Shown here: positions 26,204 through 34,544 of the stretch, one piece after another
Layout: every line of letters starts with the position of its first letter
How positions within the stretch are numbered: the first letter of the stretch is position 1
NCBI RefSeq assembly: GCF_010994375.1
Contig: NZ_WHMA01000006.1
Span: 101,311-165,310 of the forward strand
Direction: 5' to 3'
DNA length: 64,000 nucleotides
Source: Halomonas sp. NO4
GTDB taxonomy: Bacteria > Pseudomonadota > Gammaproteobacteria > Pseudomonadales > Halomonadaceae
Program-made: the position numbers and the translations under genes
Notes under the pieces: generated by a model
The model's database searches: none
What the model was told of the DNA's origin: nothing
Seen by the model: the letters and a program-made list of their open reading frames with translations, nothing else

Positions 26204-27195
26204 GATCGCCACGCCTCGGCGACGATCTCGTAGCTCGCCAGGCGGTTCTCGGCGGCAAACACGTCGGTGGCGAGCATCAGCTCGTCGGCGCCGGTACGTT
26301 CGAGGAAGGCTTCGAGACCGTCGCGGACGCTCTCCGGCCCGCCGATCACCGCCGCGCCGAGAAACTGCTCGACCTGGGCGCGCTCCCTCGGCGTCCAGTC
26401 GAGCGTCTCCACCGGCGGCAGCGAGCGGGTGGGGGCGCCGCGAATCAAGTTGAGAAACTTCCGCCGGGCGGTGGTAGCGAGAAACTCGGCGCGTGCGTCG
26501 CTCTCGGCGGCGATCACCGGCAACCCGACCAGGGCGTAGGGACGCTCCAGCACCGCCGAGGGGCGGAACTGGTCGCGGTAGAGCCTGAGCGCCTGGTGCA
26601 GGTAGCCCGGGGCGAACTGGGCGGCGAAGGCGAAGGGCAGCCCCTCGCGGGCGGCGAGCTGGGCGCTGTAGCCGCTGGACCCCAGCAGCCACAGCGGCAC
26701 TCGCGTGCCCTGGCCGGGAATGGCGCGCACCCGCTGGCCGGGCTCGGCTTCCTCGAGAAAGCCCTGCAGTTCGGCCAGGCGTTGCGGAAAATCCTCCACG
26801 CCGGCGTAAGGGTCGCGACGCAGGGCCGCCATGGTGGCGGCATCGGAACCCGGCGCCCGGCCGAGCCCCAGGTCGATGCGCCCTGGGTAGAGCGTCTCCA
26901 GGGTGCCAAACTGTTCGGCGACCACCAGCGGCGGGTGGTTGGGCAGCATGATGCCGCCGCTGCCCACGCGGATTGTCGAGGTGGCACCGGCCACGTGGCC
27001 GATGAGCACCGCCGTGGCGGCGCTGGCAATGCCATCGATGCCGTGGTGCTCGGCCAGCCAGTAACGGCTGAAGCCCAGCCGTTCGGCGAGCCTGGCCAGG
27101 GCAACGCTCTCGCGAAAGCTGTCGGCGGCCGTGCCGCCCTGGCGAATCGGGGCGAGGTCGAGCACGGAAAGCGGGGTGTCGGCGAGTCGGGGCAT
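26200..27195 (-). CDS. LLM-class flavin-dependent oxidoreductase (luciferase-like)
   Basis: The 331-residue protein belongs to the bacterial luciferase-like monooxygenase family, YhbW-type group: [40 protein letters not shown] and [16 protein letters not shown] are group motifs. Such proteins bind FMN or F420; the substrate is unknown. It heads the operon with azlC and azlD through four-base overlaps. Confidence 0.85.
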   Translation of the reverse strand: MPRLADTPLSVLDLAPIRQGGTAADSFRESVALARLAERLGFSRYWLAEHHGIDGIASAATAVLIGHVAGATSTIRVGSGGIMLPNHPPLVVAEQFGTLETLYPGRIDLGLGRAPGSDAATMAALRRDPYAGVEDFPQRLAELQGFLEEAEPGQRVRAIPGQGTRVPLWLLGSSGYSAQLAAREGLPFAFAAQFAPGYLHQALRLYRDQFRPSAVLERPYALVGLPVIAAESDARAEFLATTARRKFLNLIRGAPTRSLPPVETLDWTPRERAQVEQFLGAAVIGGPESVRDGLEAFLERTGADELMLATDVFAAENRLASYEIVAEAWRS

Positions 27196-27354
27196 AGGGC
27201 GTCCGGTGATTGATTAGCCTGCTGCGTTTCTTCCGCATCATCGGGGCCCCACCGCGTCAATGCAATCCCCTTGTGGCGGCAGTGGCAAGCAACCCAGCCA
27301 GACCGTAAGCTCAAGCAAAGGGCAACAAGCCAAGGGCTAAGGGGGTTGTCGGCC

Positions 27355-27531
27355 ATGTCGCTTCTCGGTTCCCGCCGCAGTGCCCCGCGCCGCGGCGCAT
27401 CCCGCCGTCGCCCGCCGCGCCGCCTGGCTCCCGGCACCGTCGACCGCTGGCTCGACCGCGTGGTCGACGTCGCCGTCATCACCGCGTTGCTGGTCAGTGG
27501 CACGGCGCTGGTGTTGACGTGGCTGTTGTAA
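27355..27531 (+). CDS. Small arginine-rich membrane peptide
   Basis: A 58-residue open frame begins MSLLGSRRSAPRRGASRRRP, strongly basic, and ends in a single hydrophobic segment (VVDVAVITALLVSGTALVL). A purine-rich GGGGG stretch lies 10-15 bases upstream of the ATG. The basic head and single membrane anchor suggest a small membrane protein, but it may be a chance frame. It precedes the telA pair by 70 bases in the same direction. Confidence 0.4.
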   Translation: MSLLGSRRSAPRRGASRRRPPRRLAPGTVDRWLDRVVDVAVITALLVSGTALVLTWLL

Positions 27532-27601
27532 TGGGGCGTGCGCCCAACGCCGGCCACCCGTACACTCAGGCCATCGCCCCTGGTTGCTGGAAACGAGGCC
27601 C

Positions 27602-28540
27602 ATGCTGGGATTCCTGCAGGGATTTGCCTACGGACTCTTTCTCACCTGCCTGCCCTGGTGCCTGGCGGGGCTGGTCAACCCGCGCCTGGTGCTGCCCACC
27701 GAGGCCCCCAGCCGGCTGCAGGTGATCTTCCGCTATGCGCTCTTCGCACCCTTCCTGAGCTTTCTTCTCTGGCTGACCTCGCTGTGGGGCGGCTTCGGCC
27801 CGAGCCTGGGCGGCTGGCTGGCGGGGCTCACCGCCATCGCCGTGGAGGTGCCCCTGGAGCGCGCCTGGCGGCGCTGGCGGGAGCGTCGCCACCGGCGGCG
27901 GCTCGAGGCGCGGCTTGCCGCCGAGGCCGAGCGGCGCCGTGCCGAGGGGGAGCGCGAGGCACGCGAACGCGGCGTGGCGGTGCTCGACCCGGCCCAGCCG
28001 CCGGCCAGCGCCGACGAGGTGGTGCTGGCGCTGTGCCGCGCCAAGCAGGGACTGCTCGACGTGCGCCGCCCCGACCTGGCGATCCAGGCCGACCGCGTCT
28101 ACAGCCGCTATGCCCAGGTACTGGACGTCCTGGCGGCGCGCTTTTCTCCCGAGGAGCTTGCCTACCAGCGCGCTCAGCAGCTGGTCAGCGAGGTGTGTCT
28201 GGGGGTGGTCGACAACTTCACCGCCATGGCCTCCCAGGCGCGCGGGGTGGTGGGGCTTGACGCCGACTTCGTGCGCCGTCGCCTGGAGCGCGAATCGCTC
28301 ACCGTCGAGGAACGCATTGCCCTCAAACGGCGCCTGGAGCTGATCGATGGCACCGAGAGCCGCCTGCGCCATCTGGCGGCGCGCAACGAATCGGCGCTGA
28401 CCCTGCTCGACGATGCCAGCGTGGCCTTGGCGCGCATCGAGACGGGGCGGCCCCAGGCCTCGGTGGCCACCGACCGCGCCCTGGAGGAGCTGCGCCGCTT
28501 CATTGGCCGGGCGGAGCGCTACGGGCGAACCAGCCAGTGA
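27602..28540 (+). CDS. Membrane-anchored coiled-coil protein of unknown function, partner of TelA
   Basis: The 312-residue product starts with about three hydrophobic segments (residues 5-85), then a highly charged helix rich in Arg and Glu (ERAWRRWRERRHRRRLEARL and on), then a helical C-terminal domain. The layout resembles XpaC-like proteins that are often found next to TelA, but I cannot claim homology by eye. ATG 27602 was chosen over 27584 because ACGAGG lies upstream. telA follows 73 bases later. Confidence 0.7.
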   Translation: MLGFLQGFAYGLFLTCLPWCLAGLVNPRLVLPTEAPSRLQVIFRYALFAPFLSFLLWLTSLWGGFGPSLGGWLAGLTAIAVEVPLERAWRRWRERRHRRRLEARLAAEAERRRAEGEREARERGVAVLDPAQPPASADEVVLALCRAKQGLLDVRRPDLAIQADRVYSRYAQVLDVLAARFSPEELAYQRAQQLVSEVCLGVVDNFTAMASQARGVVGLDADFVRRRLERESLTVEERIALKRRLELIDGTESRLRHLAARNESALTLLDDASVALARIETGRPQASVATDRALEELRRFIGRAERYGRTSQ

Positions 28541-28613
28541 TTGCCTTGTCCTTGAGGTAACGGTTCTTGAGACAAGAACGGGTCAACCTGTCGAGACGTG
28601 GAGAACGCCACCC

Positions 28614-29834
28614 ATGAAACAGCCATCCGACCAGGGCTCGCCCCTCTCCCTGCCGGCGGTGGAAGAGATCGAGAGCGAGCTGGAGCGGCGCTCGACGGAC
28701 GCCGCGGCCGAGGCCCAGGAGGACGAGGACCCGGAGCTTGCCGCGCGCGCCGACGCTTTCGTCGAGGAGGTGCTGGGGGAGGGCATGGATGCCGAGACCC
28801 TGGCCCGCCAGCGCCGGGCGGTGGACGAGATGGGGCTCGAACTGCAGCAGCAAGCCGCCCACCACAGCGCCATGCTGCAGACTCCGTTGCGCAAGCTGGC
28901 CCACCAGGGCGACGACGGCGGGCCGGTGGCCCAGGCGCTGGTCGACCTTCGCGGGCGCATGCAGTCCCTCGACCCGCGCCATCAGCGCCTCGACCAGGGG
29001 CGCCTCGACCGCATCCTGTCCCGGCTGCCCGGCGCCGGCAGCCGCCTGCAGCGCTACTTCCGCAAGTTCGAGAACGCCCAACAGGCGCTGGATGCGATCA
29101 TCGCCGACCTGGAGTCGGGGCGCGACATGTTGCATCGCGATAACCTCACCCTGGGCGACGACCAGCAGGCGCTGCGCGAGATCCTCGACCAGCTCGAGCG
29201 CCAGGTGGCGCTGGGGCGGCTGATCGACCGGCGTCTGGCTGCGGCCATCAAGCGGCGCGACACGGAGGACCCGCAGCGCACCTTCCTCGAGGAGGAGCTG
29301 CTCTTTCCGTTGCGCCAGCGCATCCTCGACCTGCAGCAGCAGCAGGCGGTGAGCCAACAGGGCGTGCTGGCCCTGGAAGTGATCATCCGCAACAACCGCG
29401 AGCTGATGCGCGGCGTTGACCGCGCCATCCATGTCACCGTCTCGGCGCTCACCGTGGCGGTCGCCGTGGCCTTGGCGCTGGCCAACCAGCGCCTGGTGCT
29501 CGACCGCGTCGAATCGCTCAACACCACCACCTCGGAGCTGATTGCCGGCACTGCCCGTTCGCTGCGCCAGCAGGGAGTGGAGATCCAGACCCGCGCCGCC
29601 TCGGCGCAGCTCGACATGCAGGCGCTCGAGCAGGCCTTTGGCGACGTCATGGGGGCCATCGACGATCTCTCCCGCTACCGCCAGGAGGCGCTACCCAAGC
29701 TGGATGCCCAGATTGACCGCCTGGCGGGCCTGGCCCGCGAGGGAGCCGGGGCCATCGAGCGTCTGCAGCGCGGCAACGAGGAGCGCGCCGACACGGTCAC
29801 CGACGACGGTCGGGCACCGCGCCGCTCCCCCTGA
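28614..29834 (+). CDS. telA: TelA/KlaA family toxic anion resistance protein
   Basis: The 406-residue protein has the TelA pattern: an acidic N-terminus, LQTPLRKLAHQGDDGGPVAQALVDLRGRMQ-type helical core, EEELLFPLRQRILDLQQQQAVSQQG, and VIIRNNRELMRGVDRA before a hydrophobic stretch (TVSALTVAVAVALALANQ). The family was named for tellurite resistance but probably acts more generally in envelope stress. It lies after a membrane coiled-coil gene. ATG 28614 begins MKQPSDQGSPLSLP. Confidence 0.85.
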   Translation: MKQPSDQGSPLSLPAVEEIESELERRSTDAAAEAQEDEDPELAARADAFVEEVLGEGMDAETLARQRRAVDEMGLELQQQAAHHSAMLQTPLRKLAHQGDDGGPVAQALVDLRGRMQSLDPRHQRLDQGRLDRILSRLPGAGSRLQRYFRKFENAQQALDAIIADLESGRDMLHRDNLTLGDDQQALREILDQLERQVALGRLIDRRLAAAIKRRDTEDPQRTFLEEELLFPLRQRILDLQQQQAVSQQGVLALEVIIRNNRELMRGVDRAIHVTVSALTVAVAVALALANQRLVLDRVESLNTTTSELIAGTARSLRQQGVEIQTRAASAQLDMQALEQAFGDVMGAIDDLSRYRQEALPKLDAQIDRLAGLAREGAGAIERLQRGNEERADTVTDDGRAPRRSP

Positions 29835-29909
29835 TCCCGTGTCTCGCCCGCGCTGGACTATGCTGCGGTAAGGGCGTGGCACATCGCGCGAAGCGAAAGG
29901 GTGGCGGTC

Positions 29910-31214
29910 ATGGGCGAGTACAAGAATGTTTTCGTGGTAGGGCTGGATGACTTCAATCGCGAGCGGCTGACACGGCTGCGCGGTGCCGATCACTACCGTA
30001 TCCACGGCGTGATCGCACCGGAGCAGGTCTATGACACCGAGCAGTTCGACATCGCTGCGATGCTCTCCGAGGCCAGCCGGGTGCTCGAGGCCTTCGATGA
30101 TCACATCGACGCCATCGTCGGCTACATGGACTTTCCCGTTTCCACCATGCTGCCGATCCTCTGCGAGCGTTTCGGCGCTCGCACGACAAGCCTGGAGAGC
30201 CTGCTCAAGTGCGAGCACAAGTACTGGAGCCGACGCGTGCAGCGCGAGGTGATCGCGGAGCACATCCCTGCCTTCACCGCCTTCGACCCCTTCGATGACG
30301 AGGCGCTGACCCACATCAGCGAGGCCGGGCTCTACTTCCCCTTCTTCGTCAAGCCGATCAAGTCGTCGGGGTCGCGGCTGGGCTTTCTCATCGACAGTCC
30401 GGAAACCTTTTATCGGGCCATCGAGCAGCTGCGAGCCGAGATCGGCCTGATCGCCGACCCCTTCAACACGGTGCTCGAGCACGCCCGGCTGCCGCCCGAA
30501 GTCGCCGAGGTGGATGGCCATTTCTGCATGGCCGAGGCGATCATCGGTGGCTGGCAGTGCACGGTCGAGGGCTATGTCTTTGACGGCGAGGTGGTCAGCT
30601 ACGGCATCGTCGATTCGCTGCGCTATCCCCAGGTGCTGAGCTTCTTTCACTACCGCTATCCGTCGGGCTTGCCCGAGCCGGTGCAGGCCAAGATGCGCGA
30701 ACTCACCGAGCGCGTCATGAGGCACATCGGCTACGACAACGCCGCCTTCAACGTCGAGTTCTTCTGGGATGAGGTGCAGGACCACGTCTGGCTGCTGGAG
30801 ATCAACACGCGCATCTCCCAGTCGCACTGCGACCTCTTCGAGAAGGTGGATGGCGTGAGCCACCAGCAGGTGACCGTCGACCTGGCGCTGGGCCGGCGGC
30901 CCGACATGCCGCATCGCCAGGGAGCCTTCCCCTTGGCGGCCAAGTTCTTCCATCGTGTCTTCTTCCGGGATGCGGTGGTGAGCCGGGTGCCCACCGCCGA
31001 GGAGCTTGCCGCGCTGGAGGCCGACTTCCCCGGCAGCCTGATCGCCGTGCAGGTGGGCGAGGGGCAGCGGCTCTCCGAACTGCCCGAACAGGACAGCTAC
31101 AGCTATGCACTGGCCTATGTGTGGTTGGGTGCCGAGGACGTGGAACAGCTGCACGCCCGCTACGAGAGCCTGGCCGCGCGGCTGGCGTTCGAGTTCACCG
31201 ACATCGACGGCTGA
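29910..31214 (+). CDS. ATP-grasp domain protein
   Basis: The 434-residue protein has an ATP-grasp fold: a pre-ATP-grasp Rossmann part (GEYKNVFVVGLDDFNRERL), the first ATP-binding stretch (FPFFVKPIKSSGSRLGFLI), and the magnesium site in VWLLEINTRISQSHCDLFE. Family members join a carboxylate to an amine or thiol through an acyl phosphate. No substrate can be read. I use ATG 29910, with AAAGG nine bases before, rather than GTG 29901. The CocE-like hydrolase gene starts nine bases after it, so the two form an operon. Confidence 0.85.
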   Translation: MGEYKNVFVVGLDDFNRERLTRLRGADHYRIHGVIAPEQVYDTEQFDIAAMLSEASRVLEAFDDHIDAIVGYMDFPVSTMLPILCERFGARTTSLESLLKCEHKYWSRRVQREVIAEHIPAFTAFDPFDDEALTHISEAGLYFPFFVKPIKSSGSRLGFLIDSPETFYRAIEQLRAEIGLIADPFNTVLEHARLPPEVAEVDGHFCMAEAIIGGWQCTVEGYVFDGEVVSYGIVDSLRYPQVLSFFHYRYPSGLPEPVQAKMRELTERVMRHIGYDNAAFNVEFFWDEVQDHVWLLEINTRISQSHCDLFEKVDGVSHQQVTVDLALGRRPDMPHRQGAFPLAAKFFHRVFFRDAVVSRVPTAEELAALEADFPGSLIAVQVGEGQRLSELPEQDSYSYALAYVWLGAEDVEQLHARYESLAARLAFEFTDIDG

Positions 31215-31223
31215 GGAGACGCC

Positions 31224-33269
31224 ATGCGCATCGTCACCGACTTCCCGCGCCGGATCATGGAGGAGGAGACCTGGATTCCCCTGCCCGACGGCACCCGCCT
31301 GGCGGCACGCATCTGGCGGCCAGTGGATGCCGAACGCCATCCGGTGCCGGCGATCCTCGAGTACCTGCCTTACCGCAAGCGGGATCTCACCGCCGAGCGT
31401 GACGTTCAGATGCACCCCTACTGGGCGGGGCACGGCTATGCCGGGGTGCGCGTCGATATCCGCGGTACCGGCGAGTCCGACGGCGTGCTCACCGACGAAT
31501 ACCTGCCCAGCGAGCTCGAAGATGGCCTGGCGGTCCTCGCCTGGCTGGAGGCCCAGCCCTGGTGCACCGGCGACGTCGGCATGGTGGGCATCTCCTGGGG
31601 CGGCTTCAACGGGCTGCAGATCGCCGCGCTGCGTCCGCCCCAGCTCAAGGCGGTGATCGCCCTGTGCTTCACCGACGACCGCTACGCCGACGACATCCAC
31701 CACATGGGCGGCTGCCTGCTGGCCGACAATCTCTCCTGGGCCTCGACCATGTTCGACGGCAACGCCTGCCCGCCCGATCCCGAGCTGGTGGGAGAGCGCT
31801 GGCGCGAGATGTGGCTGGAGCGCCTCGATGGCAGCGGCCTGTGGCTGGCTCAGTGGCTGGCTCACCAGCGCCGCGACGCCTACTGGCAGCACGGTTCGGT
31901 GTGCGAGGACTACTCGCGCATCCAGTGCCCGGTCTATGCCATCAGCGGCTGGGCCGACGGCTACTGCAATGCGGTGTTCCGCCTGCTGGCGGGGCTCGAG
32001 GTGCCGCGCAAAGGGCTGGTCGGCCCCTGGGCCCACAAGTATCCCCACCTGGGCGAGCCGGGGCCGGCCATCGGCTTCCTGCAGGAGTCGCTGCGCTGGT
32101 GGGACCAGTGGCTCAAGGGCAGCGATACCGGAATCATGGACGAACCCATGCTGCGGCTGTGGATGCAGGAGTCGGTGCCGCCCTCGGCCCGCTATGCGGA
32201 GCGACCGGGACGCTGGGTGGCCGAACCCGAGTGGCCCTCGTCGAATATCGAGAGCCGTGCCTTTCGCCTCACCGCCGGCCACGACCTGCTGCCGGAGGCT
32301 GCGGGCGATGCCGAAACCGAGGTGGGCGACGGCGATGCAACCCTGGATATTCGTTCGCCGCTCTCGGTGGGGCTCTATGCCGGCAAGTGGTGCTCCTACA
32401 ATGCCCCGCCGGACCTGCCCCACGACCAGCGCGACGAGGATGGCGGGGCGCTGATCTTCCAGAGCGAGCGCCTCGAGGCGCCGCTGGAAATCTGCGGCTC
32501 CCCGGTGGTGGAGCTCACCCTGGCCGCCGACCAGCCGGTGGCCATGGTGGCGCTGCGCCTGTCCGACATCGCCGAGGACGACAAGGCGACACGCGTCTCC
32601 TACGGGCTGCTCAACCTGACCCACCGCGACAGCGACGAGCACCCCGAGCCGCTGACGCCGGGAAGCCGCTACCGGGTGCGTATCCCGCTCAAGCACATCG
32701 CCCAGCAATTTTCCGCCGGCCATGCCCTGCGCCTGTCGCTCTCCACCAGCTACTGGCCGCTGGCCTGGCCCGCGCCGCACCCGGTGCGCCTCACCCTGTG
32801 GCCGTCCGAGAGCCGGCTGGTGCTGCCGGTGCGTGAGCCGCGGCCCGACGAAGAGGCCCGACTCGCTCCCTTCGCCGAGCCGGAAGGCGCGCCGCCGCTG
32901 GCCAAGACCCTGCTGCAGCCCACCCAGGAGACCTGGCGGGTGATCCGCGACCTGGCCAACGACGAGACGCTGCTGGAAGTGATTCACGACGAGGGGTGCT
33001 ACCGCATCGACGACATCGACCTGACCATTGCCGCCAAGGTCACCGAGCGCTACCGCTACGCCTACGGCAGCTACGACAGCGTCAGCGGCTGGACGGAGTG
33101 GCAGCGCAGTTTCCAGCGCGGCGACTGGGCGGTGCATACCCTGACGCGGACGCAGCTGACCAGCGACGCCGACAATTTCCGCATCCGCGCCACCCTCGAC
33201 GCCTGGGAGGGCGACACCCGAATCTACGCCCGAACCTGGGATGAGACGATCCCGCGCGATCTCGTCTGA
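31224..33269 (+). CDS. CocE/NonD family hydrolase (X-Pro dipeptidyl-peptidase S15-like)
   Basis: The 681-residue protein has an N-terminal alpha/beta hydrolase domain with the nucleophile Ser124 in GISWGGFNG and a C-terminal jelly-roll domain typical of CocE/NonD and S15 peptidases. GTGESDG and GWADGYCNA, with PWAHKYPH further on, fit the catalytic region. There is no signal peptide, so it should be cytoplasmic. It follows an ATP-grasp gene whose stop overlaps its GAGGAG ribosome site; the pair may make and break the same bond. The substrate is unknown. Confidence 0.88.
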   Translation: MRIVTDFPRRIMEEETWIPLPDGTRLAARIWRPVDAERHPVPAILEYLPYRKRDLTAERDVQMHPYWAGHGYAGVRVDIRGTGESDGVLTDEYLPSELEDGLAVLAWLEAQPWCTGDVGMVGISWGGFNGLQIAALRPPQLKAVIALCFTDDRYADDIHHMGGCLLADNLSWASTMFDGNACPPDPELVGERWREMWLERLDGSGLWLAQWLAHQRRDAYWQHGSVCEDYSRIQCPVYAISGWADGYCNAVFRLLAGLEVPRKGLVGPWAHKYPHLGEPGPAIGFLQESLRWWDQWLKGSDTGIMDEPMLRLWMQESVPPSARYAERPGRWVAEPEWPSSNIESRAFRLTAGHDLLPEAAGDAETEVGDGDATLDIRSPLSVGLYAGKWCSYNAPPDLPHDQRDEDGGALIFQSERLEAPLEICGSPVVELTLAADQPVAMVALRLSDIAEDDKATRVSYGLLNLTHRDSDEHPEPLTPGSRYRVRIPLKHIAQQFSAGHALRLSLSTSYWPLAWPAPHPVRLTLWPSESRLVLPVREPRPDEEARLAPFAEPEGAPPLAKTLLQPTQETWRVIRDLANDETLLEVIHDEGCYRIDDIDLTIAAKVTERYRYAYGSYDSVSGWTEWQRSFQRGDWAVHTLTRTQLTSDADNFRIRATLDAWEGDTRIYARTWDETIPRDLV

Positions 33270-33278
33270 CCCTCGCTG

Positions 33279-34544
33279 TCAGGATTCCCAGACGATCTGG
33301 TCGCGACCCTGGTGCTTGGCGCGGTAGAGCTGGCCGTCGGCTCGCTCGAGCAGGGCCTCAAAGCCGAATTCGTCCGCCTCGGCAGGGTGGGCCGCGGCGA
33401 CCCCGAAGCTCGCGGTGACGTGATCGGCGCGGGGGGCGCCGGCATGGGGAATGGCCAGGGCGTGGATGGCCTCGCGCAGGCGGTCGGCGACGCGCCGGGC
33501 GCCGCCGAGGTCGGTGTCGGCGAGCACGCAGACGAACTCCTCGCCGCCGTAGCGGGCCACCAGGTCGGTGGCGCGGGGCACCGCGGCGGAGAGGGTGCGG
33601 GCTACGTCGCGCAGGGTGTCGTCGCCGATCACGTGGCCGTAGTGGTCGTTGAAGTCCTTGAAGTTGTCGATGTCGATGAAGATCAGCGACAGCGGCTGGC
33701 GCGAGCGCCGGGCGCGCTGCCAGGCGTCGGGCAGGAAGCTGTCGAAGCGGCGCCGGTTGGCGATGCCGGTGAGGCCGTCCAGGGTGGAAATCTGGTGCAG
33801 CTGGTCGCGCTGGTCGAGCCCGCGCTGGAAGGCGCGCAGCAGCCGGTCGAGGCTCTCCACCAGATGGCCCAGCTCGTCGTCGGCGTGGCGGCCCAGGCGC
33901 GGCTTGGGCCACTCGCCGGGCCGGCGCGGGTCGGTGTCGACGATGGCGGCATGCACGCGCAGCAGCGGGCGGGTGATGAAGGCATGGAACGCCACCACCA
34001 TCAGCGCGGCGATGGCCAGCGCCTTGATCACGCTCAGCGTGAAGACCAGCAGGCTGCGGTTCATGAAGTCGCGGCCCAGGCTGTCCAAGGCGAGGGTCAG
34101 CTCGATCTCGCCGACCGGCGTGGTCGGGGCGCCCTGGCCAGGGTCGTACTCCAGCGAGCGGCGGTAGTGGAGGATGTCGCCGAACAGGCGCCGTACCAGC
34201 CAGTTGGCGGTCTCGGCGGCGTCGCGCTCGTGGCTGGCCATGATGCGTCCGAAGTCGTCGCGCAGGGTCACCCGGGCCACCCGATCCCCGCTGAACAGCC
34301 CTTCGGCCACCTGGCTGGCCAGGTCGGGGTTGAGCTGGAAGGCGGCCTCGGCGGCGGTGCCGTCGACCAGCGTCAGCAGGTGGCGAGTCTGGCTTTCGAC
34401 CTCCTCGCGCATCAGGCGTGCGTCCCGGGCCAGTTCCACGCTGCCGGCCACCAGGCTCAACAGCCCGGCGATGATCAGGGTGAGTACCGCCTGCTTGACG
34501 GTGAGGCTGCGGCTGCGCCTCACCGGTGCGGTCGGGGCGCTCAC
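33279..34544 (-). CDS. Membrane diguanylate cyclase (GGDEF) with periplasmic sensor loop
   Basis: The 421-residue protein has a transmembrane helix at about 17-37, a periplasmic region to about 165, a second helix at about 168-190, a HAMP-like linker, and a C-terminal GGDEF domain. The active site is GGEEF at 333-337 and an inhibitory RxxD site (Arg324 to Asp327) precedes it by five residues, so it should make cyclic-di-GMP with product inhibition. The start codon is GTG 34544, which overlaps the stop of the upstream binding-protein gene by four bases. Confidence 0.88.
   Translation of the reverse strand: MSAPTAPVRRSRSLTVKQAVLTLIIAGLLSLVAGSVELARDARLMREEVESQTRHLLTLVDGTAAEAAFQLNPDLASQVAEGLFSGDRVARVTLRDDFGRIMASHERDAAETANWLVRRLFGDILHYRRSLEYDPGQGAPTTPVGEIELTLALDSLGRDFMNRSLLVFTLSVIKALAIAALMVVAFHAFITRPLLRVHAAIVDTDPRRPGEWPKPRLGRHADDELGHLVESLDRLLRAFQRGLDQRDQLHQISTLDGLTGIANRRRFDSFLPDAWQRARRSRQPLSLIFIDIDNFKDFNDHYGHVIGDDTLRDVARTLSAAVPRATDLVARYGGEEFVCVLADTDLGGARRVADRLREAIHALAIPHAGAPRADHVTASFGVAAAHPAEADEFGFEALLERADGQLYRAKHQGRDQIVWES

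Noticed and set aside
29691..33137. Very long open frame (1148 codons) on the minus strand opposite the ATP-grasp and CocE genes
   Set aside because: It runs antisense to two genes with clear family motifs. Its composition is dominated by the mirrored codon bias of GC-rich DNA and it shows no recognisable domain.
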